DNA of 64,000 bases from Lentilactobacillus senioris DSM 24302 = JCM 17472. GTDB lineage: Bacteria; Bacillota; Bacilli; Lactobacillales; Lactobacillaceae. Positions 20,362-30,265 of the stretch are shown here, in pieces (positions within the stretch are counted from its first letter, which is position 1; each line of letters opens with the position of its first letter). The notes beneath the pieces are model-generated. The model made no database searches. It saw only the letters and a list, made by a program, of their open reading frames with translations, and was not told the origin of the DNA. Both the position numbers and the translations under genes were made by a program. The stretch is taken from NCBI RefSeq assembly GCF_001436555.1, contig NZ_AYZR01000008.1, forward strand, positions 79,248 to 143,247, in the 5' to 3' direction.

Positions 20362-22227
20362 ATGAAAAAGGGACTACTATTAATCATTAGTGGGGCCGTA
20401 TTACTGGCCTTGAATGGTGAGCAGAGTGTGCAAGCTGCCACAACTAGTAAGAAGTCAGCCAACGTTAACGTTTTAGTGGCTTTTAATCCACGAAATGGTA
20501 AGGGAATGGATAGTTACATAAACGAAACCACTACTCCAGGGGCACAAAACTATAGAAACTATTTAACACCTCAAGAAGTTGCCCAAAAATACGGCTTGAG
20601 TTCTGATAAGTTAGCTAGTTTTCAAAAATATTTTGCCAAATATCATCTAAAGACTACGCCGTATCGTGGCCATTTAGTAATGAAAGTATCCGGTTCTCAT
20701 AAAAACTTGCTGGCGGCTTTTAAGGCTAAGCCATCAAGTAAAACTAAATCCAACTATACTACGTCTACAACCCTGCCAAGTAATCTTAAAAAGAATGTGA
20801 TGGCAGTTGTGGGGCTTCAAACATCACAAGGTAAAAAGGCCAAAAAAGATAGTAAATCAACTAAAAAGACCAGTAAAACAACCAAAAAATCTAGTAAATT
20901 AACGAAGAAAATTGTTAGTCATGCAATCGTTGGAGACAAGACAAATAAAATCAATACAATTTCACCAAATCAATTTGCTAAATCATATGGTAGCTACAAA
21001 TTTGCGTCACGTTACTCACTTGATGATCTATACAAACAGAATTTAGACGGCTCTGGTCAACACATTGGTTTGATGTTGACTGGTGATTTTAATAAATCAG
21101 ATGTTGCCAATTATCTTCAAAAAAGTGGTTTATCTAACAACGTATCTAGAATCCACAAACAATACACTATTGATGAATCCGCTAAGCAACAAGCTTCAAG
21201 CGATTATCCCTACAGGTTTGAAGCTACATTAGATGTGGAACAAGCTTCATCCGTGGCTCCTGGTGCTGATATTGAAGGTTATGTTGGTTTCAGTCGCGGA
21301 AATAAAACCGCTCCTGATGCCGTTATTCAACTGACGTATTCTAAAATGATTTCTGATAATAATGTAAATCAAATTTCTACTAGTTCTGATTATGGTAATG
21401 AAGTTACTGGATTGAATTCAGGGTCTAGTGAATCTCCTAAGCAATATAATAAGGTTTATGACTTGCTATTTAAGCAAGCTAATCTTCAAGGAATTACATT
21501 GTTTAGTGCTAGTGGTGATAATGGTGCCTACGAAAAAGCCATGAAAGCTACTAATTTACCTATTAGTAATTCTCAATACCTGACAATGGTTGGAGGGACT
21601 ACTCTGCCATACAGTCGGGTGATGAATAATAAATTAGTTCAAGTTACTAAGGAACGTTCTTGGGGAGATACGTATACTAGTAAAAAGAAAACAGGGATTT
21701 TCCCAGGTAGTGGTGGTGGATTCTCTAGATTAGAAGCCACTCCAAGTTATCAGTTAGGGGTACCCGGAGTAAATACTTTTGAAGCCATTAAGCTTTTAAC
21801 TTATAAGAACGGTAAGTACACTATCAATAACAAGCCAACCTACTATAAAGGTAAGGCAACTGGTCGAAACGTTCCTGATGTTTCAGGAAATGCTGATGAT
21901 AAAACCGGATATGCTGTTTACATTTCGTATAAAGGCAAAGGCGGTAAGTCAACTAAGATGTGGGTTCTTGGTGGAGGAACTAGTTTTGTTGCGCCACAAA
22001 TGGCTGCAGCCACTGCTGTTATGAATAGTGGAATAGGTAAATCTGTGGGATTCTTAAATCCACAAATGTATCGTTTGGCGACTGGAAAGCAATCACCATT
22101 TACACCATTAAACGATGTTAAAAACAATAATAACTTGCTTTATACGGGACAACCAAACACAGTTTATAACCAAGCAACTGGCTTAGGGACCGTTAATTTT
22201 GCAAAACTATACGAACAATTAAAATAA
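20362..22227 (+). CDS. Secreted S53-family (sedolisin/kumamolisin-like) protease
   Basis: A 621-aa pre-pro-protease. Residues 1-25 form a signal peptide. A pro-kumamolisin activation domain follows (to about 150), then a Lys/Ser/Thr-rich linker (about 153-190). The catalytic domain has Glu287 and Asp291 (EATLD), the oxyanion Asp386 (SASGDNG) and nucleophile Ser541 (GGGTSFVAP), which is the complete S53 set. Such enzymes are typically active at acid pH, which would suit an acid-producing bacterium feeding on protein (inference). It has its own terminator and AGGGGGG ribosome site, and no partner gene. No cell-wall anchor is visible. Confidence 0.9.
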   Translation: MKKGLLLIISGAVLLALNGEQSVQAATTSKKSANVNVLVAFNPRNGKGMDSYINETTTPGAQNYRNYLTPQEVAQKYGLSSDKLASFQKYFAKYHLKTTPYRGHLVMKVSGSHKNLLAAFKAKPSSKTKSNYTTSTTLPSNLKKNVMAVVGLQTSQGKKAKKDSKSTKKTSKTTKKSSKLTKKIVSHAIVGDKTNKINTISPNQFAKSYGSYKFASRYSLDDLYKQNLDGSGQHIGLMLTGDFNKSDVANYLQKSGLSNNVSRIHKQYTIDESAKQQASSDYPYRFEATLDVEQASSVAPGADIEGYVGFSRGNKTAPDAVIQLTYSKMISDNNVNQISTSSDYGNEVTGLNSGSSESPKQYNKVYDLLFKQANLQGITLFSASGDNGAYEKAMKATNLPISNSQYLTMVGGTTLPYSRVMNNKLVQVTKERSWGDTYTSKKKTGIFPGSGGGFSRLEATPSYQLGVPGVNTFEAIKLLTYKNGKYTINNKPTYYKGKATGRNVPDVSGNADDKTGYAVYISYKGKGGKSTKMWVLGGGTSFVAPQMAAATAVMNSGIGKSVGFLNPQMYRLATGKQSPFTPLNDVKNNNNLLYTGQPNTVYNQATGLGTVNFAKLYEQLK

Positions 22228-22237
22228 TACAAATAAA

Positions 22238-22271
22238 AACCTCGTAACTTTCACCGGTTACGGGGTTTTTG
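22238..22271 (+). terminator. Terminator after the S53 protease gene
   Basis: AACCTCGTAAC (22238-22248) pairs with GTTACGGGGTT (22257-22267), then T run. Confidence 0.85.
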
Positions 22272-22288
22272 TATGGGTAATGTTTCTA

Positions 22289-22317
22289 TTGAGTATTGAT
22301 AAATTAAATCGCATAAT
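22289..22317 (+). promoter_or_regulatory. Promoter of the first secreted paralogue
   Basis: TTGAGT, 17 bp, CATAAT. The same layout (TTGATT, 17 bp, CATAAT) precedes the paralogue at 61862, with the flanking CATAATAAC kept, which supports it as a real promoter. Confidence 0.6.
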
Positions 22318-22339
22318 AACCACAAAGGGAGTGAAAGAA

Positions 22340-23167
22340 ATGAACAAGAAAGTAATTGGATTTATTATGACCGGTTTAATGGCCGTGGGTGTCGGCATGG
22401 CTGCACAACAACCAGTACAGGCAAAATCAACGATTAAATCAGTATGGCAAGACAATGAACCACAATTAAAATACTACACGGCTTCAAAGAAGAACGCTTA
22501 TATTTGGAACACTAATTTTACCAGGCGAATTCATAACTTGAAAAATTACCCTAATACAACCTGGTATGTAAACCAACAAGTCATTTATAACCATAAAGTA
22601 TATTACAGATTAAGCAATTTTAGCGGGACAGCTCAAGGATACACATGGCGGGGCAATGTTGCACCGTATTTATTGAAGCCAATGACTAGTTTCAAAAGTA
22701 ATGAAGACTATTTAAAGTATTTAAATACTGACAAATCTCAAAAAGTTGCCAGAGCAATTTTAAAGTTAATGCCGAATGCTGAAGTAGATTATAAATTGTC
22801 GTATGCTGCTGCTAAAACGCAATACGAAAAATTATCGAAAATTAAGGGCTATACCAGTGTTATTCCATTATCTAATTTGGAAATGAAATTTAAAGGGGCT
22901 GGTTACACTTACACAAATTCAATTCGCCAACAGATTCAAACAAATGCTCCAACCGCATTAGCAAAAGCAGGACGTGTTAAAAACATTTTGGATCACAACG
23001 GATATAATGCAGAGAAGTTGAATAGTTTATTTAAGCAGGGATATAAGCTGGGAATTTATATTAGTGATGTCAATGCTTATAGTGCTGGCAAATACGGATA
23101 TCCTACTACAGTCGATCTATCGCATAAAGATGGTACCGATATGGATACGCTTGTCTTAGCTAAATAG
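22340..23167 (+). CDS. Secreted protein with SLAP/GW-like module, function unknown
   Basis: A 275-aa exported protein. The signal peptide (1-29, ending PVQAKS) is almost identical to that of the gene at 61913. Residues about 45-110 form a Tyr/Trp-rich wall-binding-like module (WNTNF, LKNYPNTTWYV, YYRLSNFSG, GYTWRG) also found in that paralogue. The rest (about 115-275) is unique and unrecognised. The ATG at 22340 is chosen because GGGAGTG lies 8 nt upstream. It has its own promoter. It may be a cell-surface or secreted adhesin, which is inference. Confidence 0.75.
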   Translation: MNKKVIGFIMTGLMAVGVGMAAQQPVQAKSTIKSVWQDNEPQLKYYTASKKNAYIWNTNFTRRIHNLKNYPNTTWYVNQQVIYNHKVYYRLSNFSGTAQGYTWRGNVAPYLLKPMTSFKSNEDYLKYLNTDKSQKVARAILKLMPNAEVDYKLSYAAAKTQYEKLSKIKGYTSVIPLSNLEMKFKGAGYTYTNSIRQQIQTNAPTALAKAGRVKNILDHNGYNAEKLNSLFKQGYKLGIYISDVNAYSAGKYGYPTTVDLSHKDGTDMDTLVLAK

Positions 23168-23171
23168 CAAC

Positions 23172-23212
23172 AAAAATGAAAGCTCTAGCTATTACAGTTA
23201 GGGCCTTTTGTT
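23172..23212 (+). terminator. Probable terminator after the secreted protein
   Basis: AAAG-CTCTA pairs with TAGGG-CTTT across one bulged C, followed by TTTTGTTT. Weaker than its neighbours. Confidence 0.5.
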
Positions 23213-23265
23213 TAACTCAACTTGATCTAAATCACCCATAACTCTATTCGGAATAGTAACAATGA

Positions 23266-23300
23266 CAAAATAAAACCCCTCGACCAAATAGGCGAGGGGG
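23266..23300 (-). terminator. Minus-strand intrinsic terminator without an annotated gene
   Basis: Perfect stem CCCCTCG / CGAGGGG (23276-23282 with 23293-23299). On the minus strand it is followed by TTTTATTTTG. The tRNA upstream already has its own terminator, so this one ends some other minus-strand transcript. Confidence 0.75.
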
Positions 23301-23410
23301 AATCAAAAAACAACACTTCTTCAAACGAGCAGCGATATTAATCGTTGCAACTAATTTTAACATCACAGTTGCCAAACAACCACGTTTTTTATATATAATA
23401 ATCTCACTAA
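23266..23410 (-). ncRNA. Candidate small minus-strand transcript, unknown
   Basis: The AT-rich stretch near 23390-23410 (minus strand TTATTATATATAAAA) could supply a -10. The strong terminator at 23266-23300 would end an RNA of roughly 100-130 nt. A short minus-strand reading frame of about 40 codons crosses it but has no recognisable domain and no good ribosome site. It could be an sRNA or a small toxin-type locus; I cannot tell which. Confidence 0.3.
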
Positions 23411-23441
23411 AATCTACAGAATTATGTGATTATCAGAAAAT

Positions 23442-23474
23442 TAGAAAAATAAAAAGCCTACAACAGTGGGCTTC
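23442..23474 (-). terminator. Terminator of the tRNA-Arg transcript
   Basis: AAGCCTAC (23454-23461) pairs with GTGGGCTT (23466-23473). On the minus strand it ends in TTTTTATTTTT, 33 bp after the tRNA. Confidence 0.75.
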
Positions 23475-23506
23475 TAAGATGTTTATTAATTTAAAAGATA
23501 TAATAA

Positions 23507-23578
23507 TGCGCCTGGAGGGAATCGAACCCCCATTTCAAGAACCGGAATCTTACGTGCGATCCATTACACTACAGGCGC
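23507..23578 (-). tRNA. tRNA-Arg (anticodon CCG)
   Basis: The minus strand folds as a full cloverleaf of 72 nt. The acceptor stem GCGCCTG/CAGGCGC is perfect. The D arm is GTGT...GCAC. The anticodon stem TAAGA/TCTTG encloses loop TTCCGGT, giving anticodon CCG (codon CGG). The T arm is GGGGG-TTCGATT-CCCTC. The discriminator is A and CCA is not encoded. Confidence 0.92.
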
Positions 23579-23659
23579 AAAACAATATTAAAATTTAAGC
23601 ACAATAAATAATATACAAGAAATTAAATGAAAATTCAAGAGGGAAAAGAAATAATTGAT

Positions 23660-23673
23660 TGTAACCGCTTACT
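23660..23673 (+). promoter_or_regulatory. Putative cre (CcpA) site upstream of gapA promoter
   Basis: TGTAACCGCTTACT matches the cre consensus TGWAANCGNTNWCA at 13 of 14 positions. It lies about 15 bp upstream of the -35, a position usually linked to CcpA activation rather than repression. Confidence 0.55.
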
Positions 23674-23687
23674 ATTGAGGCTTATTA

Positions 23688-23715
23688 TTGCATTTACGAA
23701 AAGGTCTGATATACT
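23688..23715 (+). promoter_or_regulatory. gapA promoter
   Basis: TTGCAT, 16 bp, TATACT. The leader to the gapA start is about 140 nt and contains an AGTGGT / ACCACT stem near its end, before AAGGAGG. Confidence 0.55.
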
Positions 23716-23864
23716 TTTTTATGGGTAATGAATCCAAGTTACTCGATTCATAGTGAATTTATTAACTTAAGTTTACTTTTATTGATGTTGGTTTCATTTT
23801 AGTGGTTGAATTGTTGTGGACCACTTATCATATTATCTACTTTCCTAAAGGAGGAAACTACAGT

Positions 23865-24875
23865 ATGACTGTAAAAATTGGTATTAATGGTTTTGGTCGA
23901 ATTGGTCGTTTAGCATTTAAGCGGATTCACCAATTAAACTCTAACGACATCGAAGTTGTTGCTATCAACGATTTAACAACTCCTTCAATGTTAGCTTACC
24001 TTTTGAAGTATGACTCTACTCACGGAACTTTCCCTGGTGAAGTTACTTCAACTGACACTGGTATTGTTGTTGATGGTAAGGAAATTCCTGTATATGCAGA
24101 ACGTGACGCCGCAGACCTTAAATGGGTTGCTAACGATGGTGTTGATTTCGTTCTTGAATGTACTGGTTTCTACACTTCAGAAGAAAAAGCACAAGCTCAT
24201 ATCAACGCCGGCGCAAAGCGGGTATTGATTTCAGCTCCTGCTGGCCCAATCAAGACTGTTGTTCCTGGTGTTAACTTGGATCAATTGAACTCTGATGACG
24301 TTATCGTTTCAGCTGGTTCATGTACTACTAACTGTCTTGCACCAATGGCATACTTCTTGAACCAAGAATTCGGTTTGGAAGTTGGTACTATGACTACTGT
24401 TCACGCCTTCACTGCTACTCAACAAATCCTTGATGGACCTAAGGGTAAGAAGAAGCGTAACAACCGTACTGCAAGTACTAACACTATTCCTCATTCAACT
24501 GGTGCTGCCAAGGCTATTGGTTTGGTTATTCCTGAATTGGATGGCAAACTTCAAGGTCACGCACAACGTGTTGCCGTTGTTGATGGTTCATTGACTGAAT
24601 TAGTTTCTATTCTTGGCAAAGAAGTAACTGCTGAAGAAGTTAACGAAGCAATCAAGAAGCACACTGTTGACAACCCTGCATTTGGTTGGAACGAAGACGA
24701 AATCGTATCATCAGATATTATCGATGATTCACACGGTTCAGTATTCGACCCAACTCAAACTGAAGTAACCACTGCCGGTGACAAGCAATTAGTTAAGACT
24801 GTTGCTTGGTACGACAACGAATGGGGCTTCACTTGCAACATGGTTCGCACTTTGTTGGAATTTGCAACTCTTTAA
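23865..24875 (+). CDS. gapA: Glyceraldehyde-3-phosphate dehydrogenase (type I)
   Basis: Oxidises glyceraldehyde 3-phosphate to 1,3-bisphosphoglycerate with NAD+ in lower glycolysis. 336 aa: NAD-binding NGFGRIGRL at the start, catalytic Cys153 in SCTTNC, and the C-terminal WYDNEWGF. The ATG at 23865 follows AAAGGAGG; an upstream in-frame GTG has no site. Codon use is strongly biased, as expected for a highly expressed gene. The CggR repressor gene that often precedes gapA in Firmicutes is absent here. Confidence 0.97.
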   Translation: MTVKIGINGFGRIGRLAFKRIHQLNSNDIEVVAINDLTTPSMLAYLLKYDSTHGTFPGEVTSTDTGIVVDGKEIPVYAERDAADLKWVANDGVDFVLECTGFYTSEEKAQAHINAGAKRVLISAPAGPIKTVVPGVNLDQLNSDDVIVSAGSCTTNCLAPMAYFLNQEFGLEVGTMTTVHAFTATQQILDGPKGKKKRNNRTASTNTIPHSTGAAKAIGLVIPELDGKLQGHAQRVAVVDGSLTELVSILGKEVTAEEVNEAIKKHTVDNPAFGWNEDEIVSSDIIDDSHGSVFDPTQTEVTTAGDKQLVKTVAWYDNEWGFTCNMVRTLLEFATL

Positions 24876-24898
24876 TTAAAAATTTCCAAGTTTGAAAG

Positions 24899-24937
24899 CA
24901 AAAGGCGGGGGAGGATTCTTTCACGCCTTTTGTTTTT
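24899..24937 (+). terminator. Terminator between gapA and pgk
   Basis: CAAAAGGCG / CGCCTTTTG stem followed by TTTTTT. gapA may therefore be transcribed more than pgk, which could be reached by read-through. Confidence 0.85.
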
Positions 24938-24970
24938 TAATAAAAATTGATTATTTTGGAGGCTATGATT

Positions 24971-26185
24971 TTGGCTAAATTAACTGTGTCTGATTTAGAC
25001 TTAGACGGCAAAAAAGTATTGATGCGCGTTGACTTTAACGTGCCAATCAAAGATGGTGTTATCGGTGATGATAACCGAATTCAAGCAGCACTTCCTACTA
25101 TTGAATACGTATTAAACCACAATGGAAAGGCTATTTTATTCTCTCACCTTGGCCGGATTAAAAAAGAAGATGACAAGCCAGCCTTGTCACTTCGTCCAGT
25201 TGCTGAACGTCTTTCTAACTTGTTGAACAAACCAGTTACTTTTGTTCCTGTAACTGAAGGTGCTCAACTTGAAGAAGCTATCAACAACATGGCTGATGGT
25301 AGCGTATTATTAGTAGAAAACACTCGTTACGAAGACGTTGTTAACGGCGAATACGTTAAACGTGAATCTGGTAATGATCCTAAATTAGGTGAATACTGGG
25401 CTTCATTGGGCGACGAATTCATCAACGATGCCTTCGGTACTGCTCACCGTTCTCACGCTTCAAACGCCGGAATTGCTGACGCTATGCGTAAAGATGGTAA
25501 GCCAGTTGCTGCTGGTTTCTTAATGGAAAAAGAAATCCAATTCTTAGGTGACGCCGTAAATAACCCACAACGTCCATTCGTTGCTATTTTAGGTGGTGCC
25601 AAAGTTTCTGATAAGATCGGTGTTATCGATAACTTATTAGACAAAGCCGACAAGATTATCATTGGTGGTGGAATGACTTACACTTTCTACGCTGCTAAGG
25701 GTATGAACATTGGTAACTCACTTGTTGAAGAAGACAAGATTGAAGTTGCTAAGAACATTCTTGAAAAGGGTGGCGACAAGATCGTCCTTCCTGTTGATAG
25801 TGTTGTAGCTAAAGAATTCAACAACGATGCTGAACACAAAGTTGTTGAAGGTGATATTCCTGATGGTTGGATGGCTCTTGATATCGGACCTAAGTCAGTT
25901 GCCGAATTTGAAGATGTTCTAAAAGATGCTAAGACTGTTGTTTGGAACGGTCCAATGGGTGTCTTTGAAATGCCTAACTACGCAAACGGAACTCTTGAAA
26001 TTGGTAAGTTCTTGGGTACTTTATCAGGTGCAACTACCATTGTTGGTGGTGGTGACTCTACTGCTGCTGTTAAACAATTGGGTGTTTCTGACAAGTTAAC
26101 TCACATTTCTACCGGTGGTGGCGCTTCATTAGAATACCTTGAAGGTAAAGCTCTTCCAGGAATTGCCGCAATCGACAATAAATAA
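24971..26185 (+). CDS. pgk: Phosphoglycerate kinase
   Basis: Transfers phosphate from 1,3-bisphosphoglycerate to ADP. 404 aa: substrate motif RVDFNVP near the start, HLGR, and the nucleotide-binding GGGDSTAAV near the C-terminus. The TTG at 24971 gives the family N-terminus MAKLTV and sits 8 nt after GGAGG; an in-frame ATG at 24965 is only 2 nt from it and is rejected. Highly biased codon use. Confidence 0.95.
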   Translation: MAKLTVSDLDLDGKKVLMRVDFNVPIKDGVIGDDNRIQAALPTIEYVLNHNGKAILFSHLGRIKKEDDKPALSLRPVAERLSNLLNKPVTFVPVTEGAQLEEAINNMADGSVLLVENTRYEDVVNGEYVKRESGNDPKLGEYWASLGDEFINDAFGTAHRSHASNAGIADAMRKDGKPVAAGFLMEKEIQFLGDAVNNPQRPFVAILGGAKVSDKIGVIDNLLDKADKIIIGGGMTYTFYAAKGMNIGNSLVEEDKIEVAKNILEKGGDKIVLPVDSVVAKEFNNDAEHKVVEGDIPDGWMALDIGPKSVAEFEDVLKDAKTVVWNGPMGVFEMPNYANGTLEIGKFLGTLSGATTIVGGGDSTAAVKQLGVSDKLTHISTGGGASLEYLEGKALPGIAAIDNK

Positions 26186-26191
26186 TTTCTT

Positions 26192-26222
26192 TAGACCCGA
26201 CTTATTGGTCGGGTCTTTTTTA
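26192..26222 (+). terminator. Terminator after pgk
   Basis: AGACCCGAC (26193-26201) pairs with GTCGGGTCT (26208-26216), then TTTT. Confidence 0.9.
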
Positions 26223-26297
26223 TGCAATGGTTTTCACTAGCTTTTACCAGTCCAATTAGGTAAAATGGCCTTAAAGACTAAATTTAGGGATGATAAT

Positions 26298-27059
26298 ATG
26301 CGTATACCATTTATTGCAGGTAACTGGAAAATGAACTTATCCGTTGCTGAATCAGTTGAGTTTTTAAGCGCAATTTCCGGTAAATTACCGGTTGCAGACC
26401 AATCACAAACGGCGATTGCTGCATCACCATTATTTTTACAAACCATGCTGGAACACAATGATGATTCACCATTAATCATTGCCGCAGAAAACTGTTTTTA
26501 CGAAGACGAAGGGGCCTATACAGGTGAAACTAGTCCCAAGGCTCTTCATGAAATGGGTATTACCCATGTGATCTTAGGCCATTCGGAAAGACGGAAGTAC
26601 TTTAACGAAACAGATGATATTATCAATAAAAAGGTTCACGCAGTTTTTCGAAATCAGATGATTCCAATTATTTGCTGTGATGAAACCATGGGTCGCCGAG
26701 AATCTTCTGAACGAATTTCTTGGGTGGTTAGCCAGGTTACTGCTGCTCTTAAGGGAATTAGTATTGAAGATGCCCGAAATGCTATTATTGCATACGAACC
26801 TAGCTGGGCGATAGGTAGTGGACAAACTGCCAGTTCTGAAGAGGCTGAAGAGGGCTGTTATTTAATTCGGCAAACAATTGCTGATATTTACTCTGACGAA
26901 GTTGCCAATGAAGTTCGGGTTCTTTATGGTGGCAGTGTCAACGATGATAATGCCAATGAAATTTTATCTCAAAATGATATTGATGGTGTTTTAGCCGGTG
27001 GTGCCAGCTTGAAACCGGAATCATTTTTGAAGTTAGCCAATTTTCAACAAAATAATTAA
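26298..27059 (+). CDS. tpiA: Triosephosphate isomerase
   Basis: Interconverts dihydroxyacetone phosphate and glyceraldehyde 3-phosphate. 253 aa TIM barrel with the Lys of GNWKMN, catalytic His in LGHSERR, catalytic Glu in YEPSWAIG, and phosphate loop YGGSVN. The ATG at 26298 follows AGGGATG; an earlier in-frame ATG at 26265 would add an unusual N-terminus. Codon bias is weaker than in gapA, pgk and eno, and the protein is more diverged than is usual within glycolytic clusters. Confidence 0.94.
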   Translation: MRIPFIAGNWKMNLSVAESVEFLSAISGKLPVADQSQTAIAASPLFLQTMLEHNDDSPLIIAAENCFYEDEGAYTGETSPKALHEMGITHVILGHSERRKYFNETDDIINKKVHAVFRNQMIPIICCDETMGRRESSERISWVVSQVTAALKGISIEDARNAIIAYEPSWAIGSGQTASSEEAEEGCYLIRQTIADIYSDEVANEVRVLYGGSVNDDNANEILSQNDIDGVLAGGASLKPESFLKLANFQQNN

Positions 27060-27078
27060 AATATAAGGTAGTTTTATA

Positions 27079-27107
27079 TTGAAACTTGTTGCACAAACTA
27101 ATAAAAT
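27079..27107 (+). promoter_or_regulatory. eno promoter
   Basis: TTGAAA, 17 bp, TAAAAT, about 50 bp before the eno start. Confidence 0.65.
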
Positions 27108-27110
27108 TGA

Positions 27111-28478
<1,368 letters not shown>

Positions 28479-28493
28479 TTAGTTAATTAAAAT

Positions 28494-28541
28494 AACCTCT
28501 ATTTTCGTATCTAGTCTTTAGAACGAAAATGGAGGTTTTTT
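28494..28541 (+). terminator. eno terminator overlapping the next gene's ribosome-binding site
   Basis: Perfect 14-bp stem AACCTCTATTTTCG / CGAAAATGGAGGTT (28494-28507 with 28524-28537), then TTTTTATTTT. The GGAGG at 28531-28535 in the 3' arm is the only good ribosome site for the TTG start at 28545. Confidence 0.85.
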
Positions 28542-28544
28542 ATT

Positions 28545-29876
28545 TTGAAAAAAATGATGATTGGACTAATTAGTTTATTGGGCTTGTTACTTATGAGCGT
28601 ACCTATTAACGCAGACGCCAGTATCCCAATTAACATTAATGCTACACTAGTATCGCGTAATACAGATGGTACTTCTAACAAAAGGGAACAAAAGTTAGCA
28701 AGACAGGATTGTAAAGTTGGTGGTCAATTTCCAATACCCGAGGTGAAGGGATATTCACCCGATATCACAGATATTCCTAAATTCATTACTCCTAATATGG
28801 CCAACCAGCAGCATCAACTTACGTACTATGCAGAGGTTGCTAAGGTTATTGTCAACTACGTTGATCAGACTCAGCAAAAACTACAATCTCAAACAATTCT
28901 AGATAAGGGAACCATTGATGGAAAATATCAAATTGACAATCCCCAAATTTCAGATTATGAACTATTAAATCCAGATAAATTGACTGGTTCCATTACTCAA
29001 ACTGAACAAATTATAACTTTGAAATTTAAAAATAAGACAGAACAGCCTGAAAAAGATCCAAAACCGGATCCAGAGCCAGAGCAGCCGGATGAAACTAAGC
29101 CAGAAAAACCCGATCAACCAGATGAAGATTTAACTCCAGAAGAACCGGATTTAAAAAAAGAGTTATCAGTGACTATTCAACAATTAACTGACTCCGGTAA
29201 ATTACTACAGCAAGAAGTCAGACAACTTACCGATGAGCAGCTACAGGAATTATTTCATCAACAATGGGCGTTAACTGGCTATCAGTTTAATCGTTACCAG
29301 TATGACGATGTTAATCAAGTTTTAAAAATAATTTATCATCCGTGTTCGGTTAACGTTGTTGTAGTCGCTAGAGATGCTTTAGGTAATCAGTTAACTAGCG
29401 AACGAGTAACTGGCGAGTTTGGCTCCTCCTTGACGATTAACGCGCCAATTATAAAAGGTTATCAAGCTAAGGTGCAGTCACAAATTATTCAAGTAGCTTC
29501 ATTAAAACCAGCAGAAGTGGTGTTTATTTATGAACCAGAAACCACCATGGAAGAAATAATAAAATCTGATAAAGTTGAAGCTGAATCGATGATTCCAGAA
29601 ACCGCAAAAGCTAAGCCGCTTCAAGTTGATAATGATTTACTTTCCACAGCGGATCAAAAAATTAAACCAGCTAGTAAAGGGAAGCCAACTAAAGCCGCCG
29701 TTAAATTTATCAATCCAAAAAGGTCTAGTAAACCCAATAGTTCGCAAGTTTTAAAAAGATCAGCAAAAAAATTACCACAAACTAGTGAAGCTAATATTGG
29801 CGGGTTGTTAACAGTATTAGGGACTTTAACTTTAATGGAAATTGGTTGGTTAAAACTTAAAAGCAAGCGAAAATAG
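28545..29876 (+). CDS. Sortase-anchored surface protein with MucBP-like domains
   Basis: A 443-aa surface protein. Signal peptide 1-26; two MucBP-like modules (about 30-165 and 255-330, with VIVNYVDQTQQ and VNVVVVARDALG segments); an acidic Pro/Glu/Asp-rich linker between them (about 166-205). At the C-terminus, LPQTS (410-414) is followed by a hydrophobic helix and a basic tail, matching the LPQTxE sorting signal of lactobacilli. It may bind mucin or other glycans (inference from domain type). TTG start; its ribosome site lies in the eno terminator. Confidence 0.82.
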   Translation: MKKMMIGLISLLGLLLMSVPINADASIPININATLVSRNTDGTSNKREQKLARQDCKVGGQFPIPEVKGYSPDITDIPKFITPNMANQQHQLTYYAEVAKVIVNYVDQTQQKLQSQTILDKGTIDGKYQIDNPQISDYELLNPDKLTGSITQTEQIITLKFKNKTEQPEKDPKPDPEPEQPDETKPEKPDQPDEDLTPEEPDLKKELSVTIQQLTDSGKLLQQEVRQLTDEQLQELFHQQWALTGYQFNRYQYDDVNQVLKIIYHPCSVNVVVVARDALGNQLTSERVTGEFGSSLTINAPIIKGYQAKVQSQIIQVASLKPAEVVFIYEPETTMEEIIKSDKVEAESMIPETAKAKPLQVDNDLLSTADQKIKPASKGKPTKAAVKFINPKRSSKPNSSQVLKRSAKKLPQTSEANIGGLLTVLGTLTLMEIGWLKLKSKRK

Positions 29877-29949
29877 TGGTCAAAGTGGGTAAAGTATGTT
29901 AAATTGGACAGAGTAATAAATGACCGAGTGACTTTTAGGAGGCGCCAGC

Positions 29950-30186
29950 TTGTATAATTTGTTATTAACATTACTTCTGATCGATTGTGTTTTAATTACA
30001 ATTGCAGTTTTAATGCAACCATCAAAAACTAACGACGCTATGTCAGCTTTAACTGGCGGCGCCGATGATTTGTTTGCAAAGCAAAAACCACGTGGGTTTG
30101 AAGCATTTATGCAAAAAACTACTTTGGTATTAGGAATTATTTTCTTTGCCCTTTCATTAGCGTTAGTTTGGATTTCATCACATTAA
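29950..30186 (+). CDS. secG: Preprotein translocase subunit SecG
   Basis: Accessory membrane subunit of the SecYEG channel, 78 aa with two hydrophobic helices and the conserved loop containing LTGGADDLFAKQKPRGFE. TTG start after AGGAGG. The gene order secG-esterase-rnr-smpB is conserved in Lactobacillales. Confidence 0.93.
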   Translation: MYNLLLTLLLIDCVLITIAVLMQPSKTNDAMSALTGGADDLFAKQKPRGFEAFMQKTTLVLGIIFFALSLALVWISSH

Positions 30187-30192
30187 TAATTA

Positions 30193-30224
30193 AGACCTCC
30201 TGTTTCAATACAGGAGGTTTTTTA
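30193..30224 (+). terminator. Terminator after secG
   Basis: ACCTCCTGT / ACAGGAGGT stem, loop TTCAAT, then TTTTTT. Confidence 0.9.
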
Positions 30225-30265
30225 TTATAATTAAGTTATTGATGTTTAAATGAGGAGGGTGTTCA

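Noticed and set aside
23272-23390. About 40-codon minus-strand peptide over the orphan terminator
   Set aside because: No ribosome site and codons run through the terminator stem; better read as non-coding.
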